Notes: a model not told the origin generated them from the letters alone. A stretch of DNA of 64,000 bases from Chlorops oryzae (GCA_020466095.1 CM035807.1:56094555-56158554); one strand, 5' to 3'; shown: positions 1 to 12,450, counted from the first letter of the stretch. Program-made: numbers and translations.

Positions 1-1160
1 CCAAAAAACGATAACCTCATTAGTCACCATTAATGCACTTTTTCGCACTTCTAGCTTAAGTGACCGAGTATGAAAAAAAACACTCCAAGAACTTGTTTTC
101 TTGAGGGCAATTTTGTACCCAACAGCTGCGGTATCGCATTTCCAATCAAATAAATTTCAGATTGTTGCGATCTCAAAATGGTTCCAGCCATTGAAATTTT
201 TTTATTTTACTTCAGAACACTCTGCAATAACACGACTTCTCTTAGAAGCTCACCAGAAACTTATATGTACTACTCCGTTGTTGCCTGGTGAAACGGTTTA
301 TAAACATTACCTGGCGCCTCCACAGGCACTAATTATTGCTAGCAATCTGTCAACTTGAGCAATATTGCCAATGGAGACTGCTCATTTTGAAAAGATGGTA
401 ATATATTACAAGAAATTTTTTTGATTTTGGCAATGAGCTGTCATTTTGCTATTTGGCAGCACAACTTTATTTCTATCAAATTTTCAAAGTGTGTATATCG
501 TCAAAATGGAGTGATGCGTCCGCCGATATTTATAAGATAATAAATCTTTACCGACAGTTCGAATGTCTTTGGATCTATAAAAGCTCAACATATAAACGCA
601 CTGAAATGAAAAAAAAATTTCTCAGCTTCAAATGCGAAGGAAATGAAAAAGGACTCCGTTGAAATAATAAAAAAATTAAAAATTTGCGAATTGCCTGTAC
701 CGCATAGAAGAAAAAAGTAGAGAGTTTCTTCTTTGTCACACTCATCGCAAAGTTTTTTCAAGGCATCGAGAGCGGGTGCGCAGCTTAGTAGCCTGTTCGA
801 CGTCATTTTGAAAATGAAGATGGTATTACATAAGAATCCCACCCTGACAATATCGCCTCTACCTGGCAAAGCAATTTGACAGATTGATAGCAATAATTAT
901 TGGCCGTCGAGGCGCAGCGTTAATAACAAGAAACAACATTGCGCAATGCTCAACTTCGTTATTCTAGCACGCATGAAGATGACGTCATTGTACAATATAA
1001 CGCGCATTTTATCAGAGCCAACAAGAATATTTCCTTAAAATATGGTTGTTAATATTTTGAATATATCCGAACTGGTAATTTTTGGCTTAAAAATTTGTCT
1101 ATTTATGTACATCTATATACTGAATGAAATTTCAAATAATTTTTTTATTTTTGTGTTTGT
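1..1160. other. AT-rich spacer, no gene seen
   Basis: Only short open frames occur here, on both strands. They have low-complexity composition and no recognisable motif. I see no terminal repeats that would define an element. Confidence 0.5.
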
Positions 1161-1600
1161 AGTGGCACCCCTAAGGGGAGGAGATAGGGGATATATGTGT
1201 TCGAGAAAAATTTTAGGGGGAAAAATTGTGTGGGGATAAGTCTTACATTTTATCCTTCTAGGAGTGGCTGAGGGGCAGTTGCGAGCATTTAAAAAAATTT
1301 TTTTCTCATATTTCATAAAAATGTATAAAAATACCAAAAATTTGTATGGGGACCAACTTAAATATTGAAGATAGAGGCTAGGTATGTTCTGATAAATTGT
1401 AAGGGTTAAAAAAATAATGGGGGTCGGCCATACATTTGACCTCACTAGGGGCACCCTGAGGATTGTTAGGACGGTGGGGGGAAATAAAAAAAAAAATTTT
1501 TTTTGTATAGGAACCCCCTTAAGGAGGGGAGATAGGGGGTAGGTTTGTTCAGAAAAAATGTTGGGGGTTAAAAAAAAATGGGAGTTGAATGTTTATTATA
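1161..1600. repeat. Degenerate tandem repeat of about 165-180 bp
   Basis: Three diverged units share a G-rich core of the type CCCCTAAGGGGAGGAGATAG, followed by a run resembling TATGTTCNGAAAAATTTTAGGGG. They start near 1161, 1340 and 1500. No coding potential is visible. Confidence 0.5.
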
Positions 1601-1813
1601 TGTCCGTAAGAGTGGGTTCTGGGGAGTTATGAGCCGTTTTCTCTCTATTTTGGCCAATTTCCCAAACTTCAATGTCTGTACGGCACGGCTAATTCGGACC
1701 AATCGAGCTAATATTTGGCTCAGTATCTTCTTTCAACCAACCTCACACAAAAATTACCCCAGATGTTAAATCGGATATGATCTCAACTTTCCCCTGTGCT
1801 GAGGGTCCACCTT

Positions 1814-1918
<105 letters not shown>

Positions 1919-2399
1919 AGACCGTTTCACTTTTTCAACTTTTTTCGAAATGTATAAAACTTGTATAGTTTCAAAGATTTAGACCTCGCGCAAAATCGGT
2001 AAAACTTTTTGCCTAAAAAAGCAGATTTTGAAAAATTAGGAAAAACATTGCATTACTAATTTTATAAGAACTCTTGACTCGTTTGTCCGATTTGTGTATA
2101 GTCTAGCTTATTTTAAAGGCAAATTTATTTAGCAGATTCCCTCTTTGTGCATAGAAACATTTTGATAATAATTTTAGTGCCTACAAGCTTTCAAAATTGA
2201 TTTATCATACAATTTCGAGAAAAAAATTAGCTACATTGTGCATTGCACAGGTGGCCTACTTCAATTCAACACACACGTTTTTTGCCAAGTGCCATCTATA
2301 GTAATATATGGTCCGAACGCACTTGCTCGTTGTACTGAAATTTATGTGAAGAGCAATGCTTGGCATTTAAGCACACATTAACGTGCGTACACACAAAAA
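1919..2399. other. Spacer, no gene seen
   Basis: AT-rich sequence between the TA microsatellite and the tandemly duplicated block. No ORF or terminal repeat was recognised. Confidence 0.5.
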
Positions 2400-3726
2400 A
2401 TTCAACTCATTTAAAAATTCATTAAAAAAATTTGGATCAGCTTTTAGTTTATCTTTGAATGCAGAGTAATGAACAATTTTATGAGGAAGATTTTGATGTG
2501 CCACAAGCCTATTAAAATAGTTTATTTTAGCAAATATTTAGAAATTGAACTTAATTGAAAAAGTGGAAAAAATTTATTTATCACAACAATGCGTTTTATT
2601 TAAAATTTGATTTGCTTTTATAAGTCTGTCCGTTTTTCGACGTAGCCGTAGCCGCTATGGGCGCGAGCCCTTAATCGAACCGTTTCAACGAAACGTTTTG
2701 TGCTCTCGGGTTCAACAGCTCGAGCTCGAGCGATGGTAGTAGAGTCTTTGATCGCAACCGCTAAGACGCGCCTCGCCGTTCCGCATTCAATCACAAAAAA
2801 ATCGAAATATGTTGATGTATCAACATTTACATTTTTTTAGATGCACAAATATCTGGAACAAGTGCAACCGGACGAGATCATCTGAGGTTATAGAAGACCT
2901 CTTATCAGCGCAACTTAGAACTTCATCCGTAACAAGATGGAATTCGTTCTACGATTCTGTGCAGAAATTGTTGTTATTCAAAGACAACGTAACCGAACTA
3001 TGCTACCGGTTAAAGGTCAGCACTCTCTTGCCGCTCGAAATTTCTTATTTGGAAAATACGTGAGGGTAATGAAGCCCATAGCAGAAGCTATAGACTTTCT
3101 CCAAGGCGAAAAAAACATGTTCTTCGGATAATTTGTGCCAACACTCGTCACAATTAAAGTGAAAATGCGTCGGTTTGATGTCGAAAATCTGCAATTCCTA
3201 AAGGAAGCGAATTCGGAGTTACAAAACGCCTTGCTTGCTAGATTCGAGGCATATTTTAAAATATTAACGGGCAAAACCAACGGTAATAAGTTGGGGTGTT
3301 ATAGTCAGGCTAGTCTGACAATAGAGAACCCGACAGAGGCACTTATGTTTGTGTAATTTTTAAATCGGTCCCAAGAGCACATTTCTATATGAAAACCGCC
3401 TTCTCGTCACGCCCACCTTTTCAGATTTTTTAAAATCAAATAAGTGGCTCAAGTTGCAAACTTTATTGAAATATCTCGAACGCCTGAAATTTTTGGCCAT
3501 ACGCATACCAAATTTCATCAAGATAGCTTAACTTCCTTGATAAGACTGTATACGGACAGACAGACGGCTTAAGCGAATCTCCTGGTGACGCTGATCATTT
3601 CTATACATAATTTGTATGGTCTATTTCGACTGGTTCTAAGTGTTACACACAACCGCAAAAATGCAATATATCCGCGACACAAAGTTTTTTGTGTATAATA
3701 ATTACAACTTCGAATCAGTTTTTTGA
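2400..3726. repeat. Tandem duplication, first unit (internally deleted)
   Basis: The first ~400 bp (2400-2797) match 3727-4133 almost base for base. The rest (2806-3726) matches 6163-7083, differing visibly only by a 3-bp indel at the AAGACTG/AAGAAAACTG site. Relative to the downstream unit, about 2 kb is missing between 2797 and 2806. The junction carries a few bases of microhomology (GAA/AAATATG). Confidence 0.85.
2806..3290 (+). pseudogene. hAT transposase fragment (duplicate copy)
   Basis: The short frames starting at 2809, 2937 and 3135 together resemble the middle of a hAT transposase. They include the TRWNSFYDSV motif and the following leucine-rich stretch with VMKPIAEAIDFLQGE. Stop codons near 3061 and 3129 break the frame. 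The dimerisation domain is absent, replaced after about 3297 by a non-coding interspersed repeat. Copy 6163-6640 carries the same breaks, so they predate the duplication. Confidence 0.7.
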
Positions 3727-4385
3727 AATTCAACTCATTTAAAAATTCATTAAAAAAATTTGGCTCAGTTTTTAGTTTATCTTTGAATGCAGAGTAATGA
3801 ACAATTTTATGAGGAAGATTTTGATGTGCCACAAGCCTATTAAAATAGTTTATTTTAGCAAATATTTAGAAATTGAACTTAATTGAAAAAGTGGAAAAAA
3901 TTTATTTATCACAACAATGCGTTTTATTTAAAATTTGATTTGCTTTTATAAGTCTGTCCGTTTTTCGACGTAGCCGTAGCCGCTATGGGCGCGAGCCCTT
4001 AATCGAACCGTTTCAACGAAACGTTTTGTGCTCTCGGGTTCAACAGCTCGAGCTCGAGCGATGGTAGTAGAGTCTTTGATCGCAACCGCTAAGACGCGCC
4101 TCGCCGTTCCGCATTCAATCACAAAAAAATCGAAGTTATTCTAGTGCAGTGACCAACAAAACAAATAAAACAGAAATTTACAACAATAAGCGCCGAGAAG
4201 GCCGATTATTTTGTAACTTTATAACAAACAAGCTTTTTCATCGCGTCGTGCAATCGTCGACAGACAAAACAAACAGAAAACCGATCAACATTAAGAACCT
4301 TAAATTCGCGTCGCGCAACCGCCGACAAACATAAAACAAGGAGAGAACCAATCCACCGTCCTCAGCATCATATACAGGTACGTTT

Positions 4386-4700
4386 GCCTTTATTGTCCCT
4401 GACAGTAACATTTGGCGATCCCGTGCCAGGAGCCTGGAATCAGCTCCGGTGGACCAATCCTTCTGGAAAGGTGGAAAAAATCCGACACGTGCACCGCGCC
4501 TCTGACCTTCATACGCCCTGCTGCATTTTCAAGGGCACCGACGATCAAAGCGCGTACAGCAGATGACAATGATTTTTCGCAAGGTGATCTGATGGAAGAC
4601 CCGAATTTTGAGCTTCACGATTGCGATAATTTCTCTGAATCCTTAAGACGAACGGAGTCGTATCGCTGATGAACAAAATACACCGGAGTTATCGGGTATA
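4386..4700 (+). other. BEL-type LTR end with primer-binding leader (remnant)
   Basis: The sequence reads GACAGTAACA, then TTTGGCGATCCCGTGCCAGG and a CTGGAATCAG run. The 5' LTR/leader junction of the complete BEL element at 31462-31510 has the same layout: TTGTACA, TTTGGCGATCCTGAGCCAGG, then CTGGAATCAG. I therefore read 4410 as the 3' end of an LTR and about 4413-4430 as a tRNA primer-binding site. The LTR start cannot be placed. The element is broken: hAT coding sequence follows where gag should be. Confidence 0.55.
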
Positions 4701-5339
4701 AAAAAAATCCTTTTTCATGGCGGTTTCTATAAAATTGTTTAAAAGGTAAAATACGCATAGCTTATTCTTTCTGTGACCATATGAAAGAGTAGCTTAAGCT
4801 GAATTTGGCCAAAAATGAATTTCATACTTTTATTCATAATTTAACAATATCAATTTAGTTGACTTTAGTCGTTTGAAACATTGCACCGAACAATTTACAT
4901 ACAGTAGTGTGCAATTGCTAAGCAACTCACACACGTTTCTTATTGATTAGAAATTAACTACAATATAAAAACGCGTGGATGAAATGTTTAAATTCATATT
5001 GGTATAACTTCTCAACCACTTAACCGATTTTAAAGTTTGGATATTTTAAGTGCCATTTGAGCACTACTGTATGTTTCCAAAAAAATGCAAAATCTTATAT
5101 ATAAAAAAATTTTACTAAACGAAATGTAATAAAAAGTACGTAAAATAAGAAAATGATAAAACAACTAAATTGGACTTAAGATATTCTCTCATATGAGCAC
5201 AGCTTACATTAAAGAACTTTTGCTTTGAACAATTATTTCTTGGCAAAGATCCAAGACCGCTTATGAGTGAAAAATGGGAGGAATAATTTCGGATTGCCAA
5301 GTATGAAAAAAAACCAAGGGCTCTCTTGGGTGAGCTGAA

Positions 5340-6640
5340 ATTTTATTTTACACTTGAGAAAGCAACATCCTGCAATTTAAAAACGAAGAACAGGTGAACA
5401 GGAAGTCAAAAGATCGCAATACTTCGTTTAGCCGGGATATTTTGAACTTCATCCGCTCTCAGTGCTTGAGGAGCGTAGCTTTAAGAAGCTTATCCCAGGC
5501 AAAAATGTTCCCAGCAGGCGAACAATTACCCGATTGCTGTCTGATGAATGCAATGCTCAGGTCAAAAAGTTGACCGATTTATTGAGCAAAGTCGATTTTG
5601 TGTGCACCACTGCAGATGTTTGGTATGGTGTCAAAAAATCATTTTTTGGCTATACTTGCCACTGGCTGGATGCAACTACATTGCAAAGAAAGTCTATGGC
5701 ACTGACATGCCAAAGGTTTAAAGGTACGCATTCAATTGACCGCATAACGGATATAATTTGCGAGGTAAACGGCATGTTCAAATTTCCTGTTGACAAAATC
5801 GGTTTCATCATAACTGACAGTCAAATTTTGTCAAGGCTTTTAAGGAATTCGGAGTTTCGATAAGTACGTTCCGTAAATTTTTTTTTTAATAAATGAAATT
5901 TTAAGATGTTGAATATGTGCATACTGTCAGATGCTTCCAGTGAAAACGAAAGTGACAATGACGCTGAATCGGACGGCTTTTCTGACACTTTTCGCCACAC
6001 GAAAATAACGCCACGGTTTTCAAATTATTTTAGGTGTGCCAGCCATACTCTAAATCTTTTGGCTACGACTGATTTCACCCGAATTATAAATTCATCAAAT
6101 GAAGATGTTCAAAACATTCACAAGATGACATTCAGGCGGTTAAACCTTAAACAAAAATAAAAATATGTTGATGTATCAACATTTACATTTTTTTAGATGC
6201 ACAAATATCTGGAACAAGTGCAACCGGACGAGATCATCTGAGGTTATAGAAGACCTCTTATCAGCGCAACTTAGAACTTCATCCGTAACAAGATGGAATT
6301 CGTTCTACGATTCTGTGCAGAAATTGTTGTTATTCAAAGACAACGTAACCGAACTATGCTACCGGTTAAAGGTCAGCACTCTCTTGCCGCTCGAAATTTC
6401 TTATTTGGAAAATACGTGAGGGTAATGAAGCCCATAGCAGAAGCTATAGACTTTCTCCAAGGCGAAAAAAACATGTTCTTCGGATAATTTGTGCCAACAC
6501 TCGTCACAATTAAAGTGAAAATGCGTCGGTTTGATGTCGAAAATCTGCAATTCCTAAAGGAAGCGAATTCGGAGTTACAAAACGCCTTGCTTGCTAGATT
6601 CGAGGCATATTTTAAAATATTAACGGGCAAAACCAACGGT
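5340..6640 (+). pseudogene. hAT-superfamily transposase, decayed
   Basis: The best part (5462-5850) reads like the start of a hAT catalytic region: a SFKKLIPG / VPSRRTITRLL segment, then the first catalytic region around TADVWYGV. The second region (IITD followed by NFVKAFKEFG) is split by a frameshift near 5820. Next comes an acidic Ser/Glu/Asp stretch and a CASHTLNLLATTD motif (5906-6160), which is the hAT Cys-His signature, then TRWNS (6163-6300). Several stops and shifts remove function. No C-terminal dimerisation domain is present. It lies inside the longer tandem unit. Confidence 0.75.
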
Positions 6641-7171
6641 AATAAGTTGGGGTGTTATAGTCAGGCTAGTCTGACAATAGAGAACCCGACAGAGGCACTT
6701 ATGTTTGTGTAATTTTTAAATCGGTCCCAAGAGCACATTTCTATATGAAAACCGCCTTCTCGTCACGCCCACCTTTTCAGATTTTTTAAAATCAAATAAG
6801 TGGCTCAAGTTGCAAACTTTATTGAAATATCTCGAACGCCTGAAATTTTTGGCCATACGCATACCAAATTTCATCAAGATAGCTTAACTTCCTTGATAAG
6901 AAAACTGTATACGGACAGACAGACGGCTTAAGCGAATCTCCTGGTGACGCTGATCATTTCTATACATAATTTGTATGGTCTATTTCGACTGGTTCTAAGT
7001 GTTACACACAACCGCAAAAATGCAATATATCCGCGACACAAAGTTTTTTGTGTATAATAATTACAACTTCGAATCAGTTTTTTGAAACTTTAGCGCGAAA
7101 ATTCTTAGAATTGCACTTTTATTCTATAAATAAATTTTCATGAAAATCGGAAGTCATAAATTTTTCCGAAT

Positions 7172-8960
7172 TTTATACCCAGCGTAGGCGGGGTATATTA
7201 GTTTTGTGCAAATCTTGTAACAGGGAAAATTAAGCTCCGGAGATATAGAAAAATATATATAGAAATGATCAGGATCAAAAACTGAATCGATTTAGACATG
7301 TCCGTGTGTCCATCTGTCTGTCCGTTCGTGGTCAGATCTCCTCCGAAACGGCTTAACCGATGAAGTCGAAATTTGGCACACATGTATATTGGGGTCCGAG
7401 TATGATCCTAAATAAAAATGGGAGACATCCGCCCGCTGCCACCCCCACAAATGAATTTATTGCGTTTTCAGTAAAATGCTTGTAACTTGCGAACCACTCA
7501 ACACATTCCATTGATATTTGGTGTACTGGTAAACTACAAAAAGGGACATATCCTGGAAAAAAATTGACGCCGTCCTCCTAGAGCCACGCCCACAAATAAG
7601 CCCACAAATAAGGGCTTATCGTAACTTGTGAAGTAAAAGGCGTAGAAGCTTCAAATTCGCAACATAGGTTGACCAAGGCAAATGAAAGCTGTAGGAACAA
7701 AAATTTATGTAGCCCGCCCACTGGCACGCCCACAAATGGAGAATTTTCGTAACTTCGGAAGTAAAAGGCGTAGAAGCTTCAAATTCGCAACATAGGTTCA
7801 CCAAGGCAAATAAAAGGTGTAGGAAATAATTTTATGTGGCCCGCTCACTGCCTCGCCCACAAATGAAGGTTTTTCGTAACTTCCGAAGCAAAAGGCGTAG
7901 AAGCTTCAAATTCGCAACAAAGGTTCACCAAGGCGAGTGAAAGGTGTAGGAAAAAATTTCATGTGGCCCGCCCACTTCCACGCCCACAAATGAAGATTTT
8001 TTGTAACTTCCGAAGTAAAAGGCGTAGAAGCTTCAAATTCCCAATATAGGTTCACCAAGGGAAATGAAAGGTGTAGAAAAAAACTTCATGTGGACCGCCC
8101 ACTGCCACGCCCACAAATGAAGATTTTTCGTAACTTCCGAAGTAAAAGGCGTAGAAGCTTCAAATTCGCTACATAGGCTCACCAAGGCGAATGAAAGGCT
8201 TAGATAATAATTTTATGTGGCCCGCCCACTGCCACGCCCACAAATGAAGATTTTTTTTAACTTCCGAAGTAAAAGGCGTAGAAGCTTCAAATTCCCAATA
8301 TAGGTTCACCAAGGGGAATGAAAGGTGTAGAAAAAAACTTCATGTGGACCGCCCACTGCCACGCCCACAAATGAAGATTTTTCGTAACTTCCGAAGTAAA
8401 AGGCGTAGAAGCTTCAAATTCGCAACATAGGCTCACCAAGGCGAATGAAAGGTTTAGGAAATAATTTTATGTGGCCCGCCCACTGCCACGCCCACAAATG
8501 AAGATTTTTAGTTACTTCCGAAGCAAAAGGCGTAGAAGCTTCAAATTCGCAACATAGGTTCACCAAGGCGAGTGAAAGGTGTAGGAAAAAATTCCATGTG
8601 GCCCGCCCACTGCCACGCCCACAAATGAAGATTTTTTGTAACTTCCGAAGTAAAAGGCGTAGAAGCTTCAAATTCACAACATAGGTTCACCAAGGCGAAT
8701 GAAAGGTGTGGGAAAAAATTTCATGTGGCCCGCCCACTTCCACGCCCACAAATGAAGACTTTTCGTAACTTCCGAAGTAAAAGGCGTAGAAGCTTCAATT
8801 CGCAACATAGGTTCACCAAGGCGAATAAAAGGTGTAGGAAAATAATATATGTGGCCCTCCCACTGCCACGCCCACAAATAGAGAAGCAACATATAGTGCG
8901 CTGATAATGTCTGGATGCTGGGTATTTCAAAGTCGGGCTTGACCGAATTTAGCTTTCTTA
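7172..8960 (+). mobile_element. Non-autonomous element carrying a minisatellite, TACCCAGC ends
   Basis: Starts at TTTATACCCAGCGTAGGCGG and ends near GATGCTGGGTATTTC, so the tips are inverted TACCCAGC/GCTGGGTA. The first 400 bp hold TGTCCGTGTGTCCATCTGTC and a conserved AACCGATGAAGTCGAAATTT block; the rest is mostly the tandem array. A second copy lies inverted at 47470-48531, which shows this is a dispersed family. No coding potential was found. The superfamily is unknown to me. Confidence 0.7.
7616..8880. repeat. Minisatellite, about 10 copies of ~125 bp
   Basis: The unit contains AAAAGGCGTAGAAGCTTCAA, then AGGTTCACCAAGGCGAATGA, a GTGTAGGAAAAAA run, GGCCCGCCCACTGCCACGCC and CACAAATGAAGATTTT. 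The AAGGCGTAGAAGCTTC core recurs near 7637, 7766, 7890, 8022, 8148, 8276, 8399, 8527, 8657 and 8782. Units differ by scattered substitutions and small indels. The open frames across it on the minus strand are by-products of the repeat. Confidence 0.9.
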
Positions 8961-9337
8961 CTTTTTTTTTTTTTGGTTTTTAGTCCATAACTTACTAATC
9001 TTCCAAGAGCCCCCCAAATTATGTTTGGCTCATATATTTTAATTTCTGAATCTATCATCCTAGAAAATATGAGCGCTACCAGAGCACTATTTCTCTAGCT
9101 ACGTCCCTGCATGATATTACCCAAATTTGCGAATGCGAATTTAAGAAAATATGCGAAAAATCGAGATTTTGCACGCGAATACGAATATTCGTTACATCAA
9201 TAAGCCAATCTTAGCCGTTTAAAAAAATTATTGATCTTTTTCATTAAAAAAAAACCAACCAGAGGTGGTCATATAAAAGGACAGCTGTTTTCGTCTAAAT
9301 ATTTTCTTATTTGGAGTACGAATGTATATATATGTAT
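8961..9337. other. Spacer, no gene seen
   Basis: AT-rich sequence between the minisatellite element and the hAT-type element. Nothing was recognised. Confidence 0.5.
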
Positions 9338-9646
9338 TAGGGTGATTGATTCGGTTAACCGATCGGTTAACCGCCCGGTTTTTTTCGCGATTTGCGAGGC
9401 GGTTTTTTCTCAAAACTGATTTTCCAAATATCGAGGAAATCGGGTTTTTTAAGCGAATACCTGGTTTTTTTTCCAACAGCTTATTTTAGCCTTCAGATAG
9501 TTATTCTCTTTCTAACGTCATACAGACTGCATATTAAAACTGCCATATTAATACCTCTATAAACGCCTTTTACCCTAAGCAATTAAAGTTGTGCAACTCT
9601 TGGCGAATTCTCCTTTCGAGTTCCATTTGTGTCTACATTGAAAGTA

Positions 9647-10404
9647 CACTTGATCTTCGTTTTACGCGGTTTGACGGGACCAGAAAACGTACGCGTAAAA
9701 CAAAAACGCGTTAAAAAAGAAATATTTTCAAACAAAACAGCTTATTGGGGCCTTATTGTAAAAAAAATCGCGTAAAAAATTTTTCCCGCAAAAAAGTCTA
9801 AACTTACATACAATTTTCTTATCTCGTGCCTTAAAAAATATGCTTGTTTTTGGATATGTTTAAAAGAAAATCCCGAATCCAAATGTTTTTCAAACAATAA
9901 ATAATATGTACATATCGCACACCCTCTTCTAAGGAGACACAACCAAAAATTTCCAAAGCAAGAAGAAAGGCATTAACGGGGTTTTTCGGCTTTTTATAAT
10001 AACAAAAACAGAGTAGAATTTTTAGGACAGTTAGAGAGGTGAACTATTACCAAGTTCCATATGTTAACTCAAAACTGACGATTTTTGAGATGTGTGACCT
10101 TAGAAGAGGTTGTGCGATATGTATTTCTTGCTGTTTTACAATGTTTAAAAAAAGATGCAATGGAGTTAAGCCCAAGATGAAAAAGAGATCATACAAAGTT
10201 TGATTTGTATTTTTTAGTTTTTAATGTAATCAGTTATTAAACACTGAGTAGCATTTTGACGGAAAAAATGTATGTACTTGCAGAACAAAAAAAAAAATTA
10301 ATCTATGAAACTACGCACAAAAAAAGTAATCGGGGATGTTTTGTAAACACCGCGTAAATAAAAACCGCATTAAAAAAAAATTCCCGGAAAACGAGGATCA
10401 AGTG
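9647..10404. mobile_element. pogo/Tigger-like MITE
   Basis: Inverted ends CACTTGATCYTCGTTTT are flanked by TA on both sides (9645-9646 and 10405-10406). The CTCGTTTT-type terminus and TA target fit pogo-like Tc1/mariner elements. An internal inverted pair (CATATCGCACAC..CTTCTAAGG near 9911-9935, and its complement near 10099-10122) forms a second potential hairpin. No coding sequence. Confidence 0.7.
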
Positions 10405-10524
10405 TATATATGTATTATCATAAGCTACCCTGCAGGATGTACGAATAGTTAAACTCTAGCGTTTAACTAGTTCTAATTCCACTAGTACTGCTTTTTCTTT
10501 ATACCTATGCTTATGTCTTATTCT

Positions 10525-11278
10525 CAGTGGCGAAACTTCACCTTGTGGGGCCCGGGAGAATTTGTTTTCGGGGGCCCTCCTCTATCCAAATTAAAAATAA
10601 GTAAGGGTGTTATAATAAGGTGAGCCTGACAATAGAATACCCGACACATATTCATAATTTTTAATATCAAAAGGTGTTTAGGCCATAAGGGGCCCCATAT
10701 ACCGACTTTTGTTAAACTTCTTTATGAAAACCGCCCCTTTACCACGCCCATTTTTCCAATTTTTAGAAATCAAATTCAAATAACGAAATTTATTATTTAT
10801 TAAATTAAAACATCTAGAAAAACTTCGATTTTAGAATAGTTTTTGTGATTTTCGTAACAGACCCTAGTACTAGAGGTGCCCCTAAAAATGGTCCGATCGG
10901 GTCCATTCTAGAACTTGTTCTTACTAATGTCCCCGTGAGCACGCATACCAAATTTTGTCAAGATAGCTCAACTTCTTGGATAAAACTGTATACAAACAGA
11001 CGGACAGACGGACGGACAGACGGACAGACAGACGGACGGTCCTACTTGTTATATATGGGACGAAACAACAGTGGCACTCTTAATTTGAGAATATAACGTT
11101 GTTGGGTACACTTCAAACAATAAAGTTGTTGGTTTTTTTCTCAGAGTAAGAAAAAATTAGTGCGATATTTTAAAATATCTTTCCGTTGCCACAGTTAGTT
11201 GACACAGGTGCGTGAGGCTCCCTGGGTTAGCGGCCCGGGAGAATGTCACCCCTAAGACCCCCGATAGTTACGCCACTG
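10525..11278. mobile_element. Small hAT element, 8-bp target duplication
   Basis: Begins CAGTGGCGAAACT and ends AGTTACGCCACTG (imperfect inverted ends that fit YARNG). It is flanked by a perfect 8-bp duplication, CTTATTCT, at 10517-10524 and 11279-11286. Subterminal GGGGCCCGGGAGAAT-type sequence occurs at both ends. A simpler dispersed repeat with a GACGGACAGACGGACGG run lies inside (10604-11060). It is nested in the larger hAT-type element. Confidence 0.8.
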
Positions 11279-11920
11279 CTTATTCTGTAGAAAATTAACA
11301 TTGCACGTGGGCTAAAAATCACCACTTGTACACTTGAAAGCAATTGGGTAAATTGGGTATAATAAAACACTAGTACTTTTCGAAAGATTACCATAATTTG
11401 TGGTTCTTTTGTTATAAAAAGCTTCATTTTTGTAATTTTTAAAGGTATAATTTGTTTTGATTTCGGTGTATCAACGAAACTCTAGCCCGGAAAACGATCA
11501 GCCCAAATTTTTCAACTCAGTTCTATTAAAATAAACCTCAAATGTGAATTTCCAAAACATTGTATTTGTTCATATACAACAAAATATTTCACGAACGATG
11601 ATATATATTTTTAAGTTATAGTAACATATGTATATCAAATGAAAATATGGCTGTCTATAATTTATTTTAAACACTGAATGTGCAATGTTTTGTTTGGGTT
11701 TTTTTTAATGTTGTAAGTTTTTTTCAAAATGGCTTTTGAGTAAAACAGTCACAAAAAAATAACACCTGCCCCGAAATTTCTTTTTATTTGGATTTTTAAC
11801 ATAACCGGTTAACCGGTTTTTAGTGAAATTTTATTCGCTCAATCGGTTTTTCTAATATCCTTAAATATCGCGTTATTCAAAAACCGGTTTATGGAAAATG
11901 TCGAATAATCAATCACCCTA

Positions 11921-12450
11921 GTATGTATGCATGTATGTATGTACATCACCAAGTGGTATTTGGTATAAAATATAAACGGATATCACTCTTATTCTTTATA
12001 GTTTTCTTATGAAAGTAGTGGTTTCCAAGCATATTTTTGATTTCCACTAAAATATTATAGTGGATTTGTTACGTAGCAGTGCAGACAATTTAAAGCCAAC
12101 CTTGTTCGCAATGAACTCGCGGAAAATTAATAAATACATCCCATTTGTGAGATACGTATATATTAATTGAATATATGTTTATATATTTTTTTTTATATTA
12201 CAAAAAAAAAAAGAAAAAACAGAAAAAAAGGGAGAAAAAAATAATAAATTATAAAAAGAAAGAGAAAAAAAAGGAAAAAGGAAAGAAATAGATACATTAG
12301 TATTCCTTAATATGAAACATAAAGAGAAGAAGAAAAGAAAGGGAAGGAAAAACAAGCAAAAAGTAATTTCCTAGGACAGGTAATTCCGCTTTCATCTACA
12401 TCCACATACATTTGATTATTTAAAAAAAAAAAAAAAAGGATTCACTAAAT
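11921..12450. other. AT-rich spacer with A-rich purine tract
   Basis: From about 12190 to 12360 the plus strand is almost all purine (runs of A with GAAAG and GGGAG), and a 16-A run follows at 12422. There is no gene in the first part. The tract ends just ahead of the ATG at 12451. Confidence 0.6.

Larger units (their letters stand above)
3727..7084. repeat. Tandem duplication, second (longer) unit
   Basis: This unit contains the same left (3727-4133) and right (6163-7083) blocks as the upstream unit, plus a 2-kb centre with an LTR end, a leader and hAT coding remnants. The left blocks differ at only a couple of positions (for example GATCAGC versus GCTCAGT), which points to a recent event. 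The right block ends with a repeat containing GTATACGGACAGACAGACGG; a relative of that repeat occurs at 10604-11060. Confidence 0.85.
9338..11920. mobile_element. Non-autonomous hAT-type element (composite)
   Basis: The ends are inverted: TAGGGTGATTGATTCGG at the left and the complement, AATCAATCACCCTA, at the right. They fit the hAT terminal pattern YARNG. The flanking 8-mers ATATGTAT (9330-9337) and GTATGTAT (11921-11928) match at 7 of 8 positions. Subterminal GGTTAACC palindromes occur at both ends (9354-9382 and 11803-11895), a usual place for transposase binding. No transposase frame remains. The length is inflated by a pogo-like MITE and a second hAT inside. Confidence 0.75.

Noticed and set aside
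101..893. Short ORFs on both strands at the left edge
   Set aside because: Low-complexity composition, no motif and overlapping opposite-strand frames; chance ORFs in AT-rich DNA.
7616..8880. CRISPR array
   Set aside because: Repeats are tandem with no unique spacers and the genome is eukaryotic.
7616..8930. Minus-strand ORFs of 60-90 codons with repeated protein text
   Set aside because: They are the minisatellite unit read as protein; the repetition follows the DNA repeat.
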